Assembly (NCBI GenBank): GCA_026397035.1
Contig: JAPLVQ010000083.1
Location: 1 to 11,255, forward strand
Direction of reading: 5' to 3'
Source: Candidatus Iainarchaeum sp.
Lineage (GTDB): Archaea > Iainarchaeota > Iainarchaeia > Iainarchaeales > JAAZKV01
DNA: 11,255 nucleotides
Position 1 is the stretch's first letter; the number at the start of each line of letters is the position of its first letter. Shown piece after piece: positions 6,774-11,255 of this stretch. The translations under genes and the position numbers were made by a program. The notes beneath the pieces were generated by a model, which ran no database searches, was not told the origin of the DNA, and saw nothing but the letters and a program-made list of their open reading frames with translations.

Positions 6774-6939
6774 AGTACTTGATTGGACTTTTGGGTTTGA
6801 AGTGTTGTAATCAAGTTTTTGATTAGGTAGTTTGAAGTTATCGGGGTTATGATTAAATTTTTGATTAAGTTTTATTGAAATTATTGGGTTAGGATATAGT
6901 TTTTGATTAGTTTTTGGAAATTGAAAAATATATTTTAGT
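6774..6939 (+). repeat. Iteron-like direct repeats, about 42-bp period
   Basis: AGTTTTTGATTAG occurs identically at 6814-6826 and 6898-6910. AATTTTTGATTAA (11 of 13 identical) lies at 6856-6868 and AGTACTTGATTGG (10 of 13) at 6774-6786. Their starts are 40, 42 and 42 bp apart, about four helical turns, so all would face the same side of the DNA. Similarity continues past the core: units one and two share a TTGAA, TTAT, GGG, TTA, GAT pattern. These are probable binding sites for Orc1/Cdc6 or for a regulator of its gene. Confidence 0.75.
6924..6938 (+). promoter_or_regulatory. Putative TATA box for cdc6
   Basis: AAAAATATATTTTAG lies about 50-60 nt before the cdc6 ATG. A start site about 25 nt downstream would leave a leader containing the GGTGGG ribosome-binding motif (6976-6981), seven or so bases before the ATG. 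The box lies inside the last repeat unit, so an initiator bound there could repress its own gene. Confidence 0.4.
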
Positions 6940-6987
6940 TAGAGTGTTAGGGGTTAAAGTTTAGAGACAAAGCTTGGTGGGTAAAAA

Positions 6988-8235
6988 ATGGAAAATGTAT
7001 TTGACAAACAAATGGCAAAAAACACAGTATTCTTAAATAAGGATATTATTTCCTCGCATTATGTTCCAGAAAAACTGCCTTTTAGAGAAAAACAAATAGA
7101 AGAAATCACTCAAGGATTATCAGCAGTAATAAACAGCTCAAAACCAAATAATTTATTCGTTTATGGAAAAACGGGGTGTATTGCCGGCGATAGTTTGGTT
7201 TATACGAGTAATGGCTGGAAGAAAATCAAGGATGTTAACAGCATTGATGAGCTAGTTTTGTCATTCAATAAAGAGACAAAAAAGTATGAATGGTCTGAAT
7301 TTGTGTTTTTGAAATTTTTAAATAAAGATAAGTTGGTTAAGATTATTCTTGAAAATGGTCTTGAGATTGCCGTAACTAAAGATCACCCTTTGCTGACTGT
7401 TGCAATGCAGTGGAAAAAGGCAGATGAGTTTGTAATTGGAGAGAAAGTAGTGTTGGGGTATGGTTTGCCTTCACTTAACGAACAAGAAATCCCACTTTCT
7501 ATTGTGCGATTACTTGGTTTTACTATTAGCGATGGAAGCTTAAACCGACAACAAAAAAGAGTTATTGACAGCAAAGGATATTATTACAATGCTGACCGAC
7601 AAAGGTTCAGATATTTTAGTGCTGACCAAAATTTATTAAAACTGGTTCAATCTGATCTGAACAGCCACTTTGTTGGCACTCCAAAAATAATTTATCCAAA
7701 AAATCGTTGTGCGCATGTCAACGTTATTTCGCATCAAGTATGTCAGACATTAAATATGCTTGGCGTTCCTTTTGGCAAAAAAAGCGGGATTGTTGAGATT
7801 CCTCAAATAGTTCTTGAATCTGCACCTGCGGTTCAAATCGAGTTTTTGCGGGCTTTATTCTCTGGGGATGGTACTATCAGCCAACAGACTTACCAAATAG
7901 AATATTATTCAAATTCAAAAAAGCTTTTGCAACAAATTGCGCTTGTATTGTACCAAGAAGGTATTTCATGCAAAGTAAGACCAAAGCCAGCTAAATTAAA
8001 TGGGAAAACTTTTGAAGCGTACCGATTGTATATCCAAGGTCAAGGAAATATAATAAAGTTTTACTACAAGATTGGATTTTATAGTATTGGAAAACAAGAA
8101 AAACTAAAAGCGATGATTTCAAAATATCTCAAACAAATGCCCATCAATGATTGCGGGTATGATGTTTCCCAAAAAACCATAATTTCATTGCAAATGGGAT
8201 TATTTCTCATAATACGGGCAAAACAAGCACAGTAA
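6988..8235 (+). CDS. cdc6: Orc1/Cdc6 initiator, N-terminal part plus intein (frame ends early)
   Basis: Orc1/Cdc6 is the AAA+ ATPase that recognises archaeal origins and loads the MCM helicase. Residues 1-63 are its N-terminus, ending in VYGKTG, the first half of the Walker A loop. An intein begins at Cys64 (CIAGDS). The reading frame stays open through block B TKDH (130-133) and two LAGLIDADG motifs (173-184 and 282-296). Near codon 395 it leaves the intein frame at an A6 run and stops 62 nt later. The start ATG has GGTGG seven bases upstream. As read, this ORF alone cannot yield splicing or an intact ATPase; it needs the frame used by the downstream ORF. Adding one A in the run gives a single precursor of 747 codons ending at 9230. 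Confidence 0.85.
   Translation: MENVFDKQMAKNTVFLNKDIISSHYVPEKLPFREKQIEEITQGLSAVINSSKPNNLFVYGKTGCIAGDSLVYTSNGWKKIKDVNSIDELVLSFNKETKKYEWSEFVFLKFLNKDKLVKIILENGLEIAVTKDHPLLTVAMQWKKADEFVIGEKVVLGYGLPSLNEQEIPLSIVRLLGFTISDGSLNRQQKRVIDSKGYYYNADRQRFRYFSADQNLLKLVQSDLNSHFVGTPKIIYPKNRCAHVNVISHQVCQTLNMLGVPFGKKSGIVEIPQIVLESAPAVQIEFLRALFSGDGTISQQTYQIEYYSNSKKLLQQIALVLYQEGISCKVRPKPAKLNGKTFEAYRLYIQGQGNIIKFYYKIGFYSIGKQEKLKAMISKYLKQMPINDCGYDVSQKTIISLQMGLFLIIRAKQAQ
7177..8213 (+). mobile_element. Cdc6 intein in the Walker A motif, frameshifted near its end
   Basis: The element interrupts GKTG and TGKT of the Cdc6 P-loop. It has a canonical block A (CIAGDS), block B (AVTKDHPLL), LAGLIDADG pairs ending SDG and SGDG, and, in the shifted frame, block F/G KNHNFIANGIISHN followed by Thr +1. 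The length is 1037 nt, one short of 346 codons. Correcting the A6 run (8171-8176) to A7 joins YDVSQ directly to KNHNF, the usual block F pattern. It shares a GxPFGxKSxxVExP segment with the Hel308 intein, so the two endonuclease domains are related, but Thr rather than Cys follows this one. T-ending codons (ATT, GTT, CTT) dominate, unlike the A-ending codons of the downstream Cdc6 part. Confidence 0.9.
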
Positions 8236-9230
8236 AGCATGTGCTCGAACAGCTTGGAGAATTCGTGAAGAAAAACGGGATAAGCGCAGGCTCATGCTAT
8301 GTGAATTGCCGAAGCCACCCGTCAAAATACAAGGCACTATTAAAAGTACTTCGCAGTTTTTATCCTGAAAAAGACTTTTTGGGATATAGTGCATCATTTG
8401 TTTATGAAAAACTACTTGAATATGCGAATGAAAAAAAAGCGCACTTAATATTAGTACTTGATGAGATTGACAAAGTAAAAGATATTGATGATTTGGTTTA
8501 CTCGCTAAGCAGGGGAAACGATGAACTTGAAAGCGGTTCGCTTACAATGATAGGAATCTCAAACAATTTAATGTTCAAAGAAAAGCTTGACCCTAGAACA
8601 AAAAGCTCGTTATGCGAAAGAGAACTCGTATTCAACCCATATAATGCAACTGAATTATGCCAGATACTAAAGGAAAGATGTTTAATTTCGTTCAAACCAA
8701 ATGCGGTAAGTGAACCGGCAATACTACTTGCAAGCGCAATCGCCGCCCAAGAATCAGGAGACGCAAGAACCGCAGTAATGCTAATGCAAAGAGCAGGAGA
8801 AATAGTTGAACAAGTGACGACAGTGACAGACGCTTATGTTGAAAAAGCAAAAGCAAGCGTAGAAGAAGAAATAATAATTTCAATGATTTCCACTCTCCCC
8901 CAGCAACAACAACTAGTACTTTATGCAATCGCACAATTAACCTCTCAGAAAAGAGGAATAAGAAAAGTAAGCGGAGAAATAGAAGAAGGAGTACTATACT
9001 CCGGAGAAATTTTTGACACTTATTTAGATCTAGCCAAAAAGTTTGAAGAACACACAATCACCAGCAGATGGTACCGCCAGTACATTAACGAACTCGAAAT
9101 GTACGGACTAATAGTCGCAACAGCCTCAGGAAAAGGAATCAAAGGACAAACAAAACTAGTAAAACTCGGATTTGATGCAGCAAAAATCAAAGCCGCGCTC
9201 GAGAAAGAATTGTTTAAAGCAATGAATTAA
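8214..9230 (+). CDS. cdc6: Orc1/Cdc6 initiator, C-terminal part
   Basis: The frame resumes at 8214 with TGKTSTVKHV, the second half of Walker A, and encodes the rest of the AAA+ module. The first usable standard start codon in this frame is GTG at 8241, which already excludes TGKT. Counting from that GTG, visible motifs are Walker B LVLDEID (71-77), sensor 1 GISNN (105-109), the arginine-finger region DPRTKSSL (117-124) and sensor 2 around GDARTA (173-178). A C-terminal winged-helix domain follows (about 215-329), with SRWYRQYINELEMYGLI resembling the recognition region. With the first 63 residues and the intein removed, the protein would be 401 residues, normal for archaeal Cdc6. Translated alone from GTG it would lack the P-loop and could not bind ATP properly. 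Confidence 0.88.
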   Translation, partial: TGKTSTVKHVLEQLGEFVKKNGISAGSCYVNCRSHPSKYKALLKVLRSFYPEKDFLGYSASFVYEKLLEYANEKKAHLILVLDEIDKVKDIDDLVYSLSRGNDELESGSLTMIGISNNLMFKEKLDPRTKSSLCERELVFNPYNATELCQILKERCLISFKPNAVSEPAILLASAIAAQESGDARTAVMLMQRAGEIVEQVTTVTDAYVEKAKASVEEEIIISMISTLPQQQQLVLYAIAQLTSQKRGIRKVSGEIEEGVLYSGEIFDTYLDLAKKFEEHTITSRWYRQYINELEMYGLIVATASGKGIKGQTKLVKLGFDAAKIKAALEKELFKAMN

Positions 9231-9247
9231 ATTGGGATGAATTATTA

Positions 9248-10000
9248 ATGAAACAAAAGCCAAGTTTTTCCTGGTTGAGAAAACAAGGACAATTGCACGA
9301 AAATATTGGTCATTCTTTTAAATCTGTTTCTAAAACAAAACGAGAAAACCCGTTCAAGTTTTTATTTGCCCCGGGTGAAAGATACGCTTTTGTTAAAAGC
9401 GGGGAAAGCTTTGAATCAAGAGAAGGCGAAATCAGCCACGGGCTTTTGCTCACGCCTCGCCTAAGAATTATTCCAGCAGTTAGGAAAAGGCATTATCTGA
9501 CTGGGAATCTTAATAAGTCCAAACTTGCTGGGGAAAAACTGGTTTGGAGAACACTCAAAGAAGGAAATATTCCAGTACCCGAGTTTTTTACTCCAGTTCT
9601 GAGAAAAAAAGCTAAAAGATTCGGGGAAGTAATAATGGAGGATTTAACAAAAAAATACGGAAAATTGTATCCAATTAATGATGCTAATGGCAAACCTGTA
9701 TTTGTAACAAATTTTAGTAACACCGAACCAGTCGTTCTTGATATAGCAAAAGACATGGCATATATACATCACAAGGGATTTTACCCAGAGTTTGCGGATT
9801 GCTGGCATTTTTATAAAAAAAAGGATAACACTTGGGGGAGAATAATGCTTGATTATGGGTCGATACGCCAAGCCAAAACAGAAACTGATGTGCAGTGCGC
9901 GCGAATGGTACAGGAAATTATTATTCGATTTTTATCCCCCGAAAACAAAGGAAGATTTATAGGAGCTTATGAGGCTGAGGCGGCAAGGCTTGAACGGTAG
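9248..10000 (+). CDS. Kinase-fold phosphotransferase-like protein
   Basis: The 250-residue protein resembles small kinase-like phosphotransferases of the WaaP/RIO/APH type. KLAGEKLVWRTLKEGNIPVPE (about 92-112) fits the alpha-C helix leading into the next strand. VIMEDL (128-133) fits the hinge, DIAKDMAYIHHKGFY (165-179) the helix before the catalytic loop, and LDYGS (201-205) the DFG-like metal-binding motif. The catalytic loop that usually carries HxD...N reads FADCWHF, so the standard base is not evident; Asp184 could be a displaced equivalent. This assignment rests on pattern recognition only. It follows cdc6 by 17 nt with a weak GGGATG motif upstream, so it may be cotranscribed. The substrate is unknown, and it may be a pseudokinase. 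Confidence 0.62.
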   Translation: MKQKPSFSWLRKQGQLHENIGHSFKSVSKTKRENPFKFLFAPGERYAFVKSGESFESREGEISHGLLLTPRLRIIPAVRKRHYLTGNLNKSKLAGEKLVWRTLKEGNIPVPEFFTPVLRKKAKRFGEVIMEDLTKKYGKLYPINDANGKPVFVTNFSNTEPVVLDIAKDMAYIHHKGFYPEFADCWHFYKKKDNTWGRIMLDYGSIRQAKTETDVQCARMVQEIIIRFLSPENKGRFIGAYEAEAARLER

Positions 10001-10033
10001 GATTATCAATAAAAATGAAAAGAAGCCAACAAC

Positions 10034-10294
10034 CTATTTTTTATAAACAAATTTCAACCACATTTTTTTGAAATAGGGCAACGAGAGCGTTGAAAGAACA
10101 AAACCAGCAGTGGGCACAAGTGCATTAACAAAAGGGTTTGGAAGAGTTGCAACAACGAAGAAAAGAACTATTACAATGTAAGTGAGGACAGCAATAATTA
10201 CTTTGCGTGTTTTACTTACTTCCCACGCCTTATCCGCTTCAACGCGCGCATTACGCATCTTTATCGCTTCAATCTCTTTTTTTGTGTTTGTCAT
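10034..10294 (-). CDS. Small two-helix membrane protein, unknown function
   Basis: The 86-residue product has a charged N-terminal helix (about 1-30, rich in Lys, Glu and Arg, with RVEADKAWEVSKTRK). Two hydrophobic segments follow, at about 32-50 and 58-73, separated by LPNPFVN, and the tail is basic. Both ends are predicted to be cytoplasmic by the positive-inside rule. I recall similar short proteins as conserved hypotheticals in small-genome archaea and candidate-phyla bacteria, but no function is known to me. An AGGTGA ribosome-binding site (10306-10301) six bases before the ATG firmly supports the start, the clearest such site in the window. It lies 38 bp downstream of the TrmB-type gene and could be cotranscribed with it. 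Confidence 0.8.
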   Translation of the reverse strand: MTNTKKEIEAIKMRNARVEADKAWEVSKTRKVIIAVLTYIVIVLFFVVATLPNPFVNALVPTAGFVLSTLSLPYFKKMWLKFVYKK

Positions 10295-10300
10295 TTTAGT

Positions 10301-10331
10301 TCACCTGTAGTTTACCAATATTTATTTATAG
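10301..10331 (-). promoter_or_regulatory. TATA-like box and strong ribosome binding site
   Basis: On the minus strand CTATAAATAAATA (10331-10319) lies about 30 nt before the ATG at 10294, and AGGTGA (10306-10301) is six bases before it. If transcription began 25 nt from this box, the ribosome site would be at or before the RNA 5' end. The site is therefore more useful on a longer transcript that reads through from the upstream regulator gene. Confidence 0.45.
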
Positions 10332-10332
10332 T

Positions 10333-11085
10333 TTATTTAATTATTTTGGCAGTCTTCCAAATAAATTCGAAGTACTCTCTGTATGAATCAGCTAAGGATT
10401 CGTTTTCGATTACACAACACAACCATTGGGCGTCTGAGAGCATCCAAATACTCACCTTGTTTCCAAAAATCCATGTAACAGAAGGAACCTTAAATTTTGC
10501 AGGGAGCACTCTGTATTTTATCAAAGGGTGCCTGATTATATCAGCGCCTTCATTAAAAATATACCTTGCGTGAATCCCATATCTTTCTCTTTCTTTGTAG
10601 TGCTTTTGGTGAAAAATTGGATCAAGTTTGCGAAAAAGTCCAGAGGCTGCACCAAACAAAACCATTTCCTTTTTGGTTAAAAGCGTCTGGCGATTGACAT
10701 CATTAAACACTGTTCTTGCACCTTCTTTTCCTTCAAAAACTTCCACCCTTATATGCGGAGAGGAATTTTTTTGTTTTGAAATCAATCCAGGTAAAGCTTC
10801 CATAAGTAGTCTTTCATTTTGTATAAGATCCTCTTTTTTTGTGTGGACGAAATCCAAAAGCTTCTCGGGGCTTGCTGCAGAGTAAATTCTTGTGCCATTC
10901 TTTATTGAATGTCCTACAAGCCCGTGCCTAGCTAGAGAATTAAGCGCGTCATAAATGTGCGGACGTGAGATATTCATTTTTTTGGCCAGTTCAGCTCCCT
11001 TTGAAGGGCCATTTTTAAGAAGCAGCAAATAGACCTCAGACTCTTTTTTTGGAATTCCTGCAGACTCAATAACATCCAAATCCAT
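10333..11085 (-). CDS. TrmB-family transcriptional regulator
   Basis: The 250-residue protein starts with a winged helix-turn-helix typical of TrmB/TrmBL regulators. GIPKKESEVYLLLLKNG (10-26) is the first helix region, and KGAELAKKMNISRPHIYDAL (29-48) carries the recognition helix. GLVG (55-58) and a wing follow. A coiled linker at about 80-100 leads to a C-terminal domain with HIRVEVFEGKEGARTVF, matching the TrmB pattern. Full-length TrmB sugar sensors are about 330-350 residues, so this shorter form may sense another ligand or none. It is divergent from the partial gene at 11172 and upstream of the small membrane-protein gene, which are its likeliest targets besides itself. An inverted repeat overlapping its TATA-like box suggests autoregulation. 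Confidence 0.88.
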   Translation of the reverse strand: MDLDVIESAGIPKKESEVYLLLLKNGPSKGAELAKKMNISRPHIYDALNSLARHGLVGHSIKNGTRIYSAASPEKLLDFVHTKKEDLIQNERLLMEALPGLISKQKNSSPHIRVEVFEGKEGARTVFNDVNRQTLLTKKEMVLFGAASGLFRKLDPIFHQKHYKERERYGIHARYIFNEGADIIRHPLIKYRVLPAKFKVPSVTWIFGNKVSIWMLSDAQWLCCVIENESLADSYREYFEFIWKTAKIIK

Positions 11086-11096
11086 AATGGAAAATG

Positions 11097-11118
11097 AACA
11101 AACTAGTATTTATTTGTT
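11097..11118 (-). promoter_or_regulatory. TrmB-gene promoter with overlapping inverted repeat
   Basis: The arms AACAAA (11097-11102) and TTTGTT (11113-11118) are exact reverse complements with a 10-base spacer. The spacer and right arm overlap a minus-strand TATA-like AAATAAATA (11114-11106), about 25 nt upstream of the ATG at 11085. A regulator bound here would block TBP. Autoregulation is inferred. Confidence 0.35.
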
Positions 11119-11140
11119 GTCCCTATTAAGTACAACTCAC

Positions 11141-11150
11141 AATTATATCG
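11141..11150 (+). promoter_or_regulatory. TATA-like box for the partial plus-strand gene
   Basis: AATTATATCG is centred about 27 nt before the ATG at 11172, the spacing expected for a leaderless archaeal transcript. No ribosome-binding motif precedes the ATG, which also fits. Confidence 0.4.
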
Positions 11151-11171
11151 ATTGCACAACGAGTATTGCAT

Positions 11172-11255
11172 ATGGATGAAAGAAATACGCTTGTTCTTTA
11201 TGGATCACCTGCGCACTTAGCATTGGAGAAAAAGGTCGGGGCGGCAAAAAGGGAC
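11172..11255 (+). CDS. Start of an unidentified gene (partial)
   Basis: Twenty-eight codons are open from the ATG to the window edge, reading MDERNTLVLYGSPAHLALEK and then a basic stretch. I do not recognise it. The hydrophobic strand TLVLYGSP near the start suggests a soluble alpha/beta protein, but this is weak. The well-placed TATA-like box and divergent arrangement with the TrmB-type gene support a real gene under shared regulation. Confidence 0.5.
   Translation, partial: MDERNTLVLYGSPAHLALEKKVGAAKRD

Larger units (their letters stand above)
6478..6987. other. Gene-poor region upstream of cdc6; candidate replication origin
   Basis: This 510-bp gap between divergent sepF and cdc6 holds no convincing gene; a 78-codon plus-strand ORF at 6532-6768 has no recognisable features. 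It contains a very AT-rich block (about 6571-6665) with one GGGGG run at 6630-6634, a perfect 7-bp inverted repeat (6665-6683), and four repeats of about 42 bp (6774-6939). It also has a 125-nt stretch without C on the plus strand (6843-6967). Archaeal origins commonly lie beside orc1/cdc6 and combine AT-rich unwinding elements with repeated Orc1-binding boxes containing G-strings. The origin role is inferred from this layout. Confidence 0.55.

Noticed and set aside
6774..6939. CRISPR array
   Set aside because: The repeats are about 13 bp, imperfect and spaced 40-42 bp, with similarity extending into the spacers. No cas genes are nearby.
6886..6956. Telomere-like TTAGGG and GGGGTTA runs
   Set aside because: There are only a few irregularly spaced copies, so they are better explained as G-string parts of the repeats than as a telomere or G-quadruplex array.
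7177..9230. Split (trans-splicing) intein explaining the two Cdc6 ORFs
   Set aside because: The frame that carries the C-terminal splice block has no standard start codon between its upstream stop (8160-8162) and GTG 8241, which is already past the splice junction.

Overview
The window looks archaeal. It carries a Hel308-type DNA helicase, an Orc1/Cdc6 initiator, an archaeal SepF, a TrmB-family regulator, TATA-like boxes at the spacing expected for short-leader or leaderless transcripts, and a few GGTGA-type ribosome binding sites. The low G+C, compact layout, small proteins and paired inteins would fit a DPANN-type lineage, but the lineage cannot be fixed from this sequence.

Layout, left to right. 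Positions 1-128 look like one end of an insertion sequence: two GGACATAAGT repeats, a fold-back hairpin, and the first codons of a leftward ORF that leaves the window. It abuts a methyltransferase-like gene (131-511, minus) that appears to have lost its C-terminal half. Divergent from that gene is a long Hel308 helicase gene (616-4284, plus). Its motif VI is interrupted by a 470-residue LAGLIDADG intein, and an 18-bp in-frame tandem repeat lies just before the Walker A region. A leftward cluster follows: sepF (6477-6112), an unknown tail-anchored membrane protein (6106-5315, TTG start) and a radical SAM enzyme (5276-4326).

The roughly 510 bp between sepF and the initiator gene (6478-6987) resembles a replication origin. 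It has an AT-rich block, a perfect 7-bp inverted repeat, and four repeats spaced 40, 42 and 42 bp. It also has a 125-nt stretch with 30 G and no C on the plus strand. Directly downstream is cdc6/orc1 (6988-9230), interrupted inside its Walker A motif by a second LAGLIDADG intein of about 346 residues. The reading frame is broken in an A6 run near the intein's C-terminus; one extra A restores a textbook intein end and a normal 401-residue Cdc6. This is either a sequence error, a real lesion, or recoding.

The right end has a kinase-fold protein that lacks a recognisable catalytic HxD motif (9248-10000), a small two-helix membrane protein (10294-10034, minus), a TrmB-type regulator (11085-10333, minus), and the first 28 codons of a divergent plus-strand gene with a well-placed TATA-like box.

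Biologically, the window joins replication initiation, fork repair and cell division around a likely origin. Two of the ATPases involved would need protein splicing to become active.
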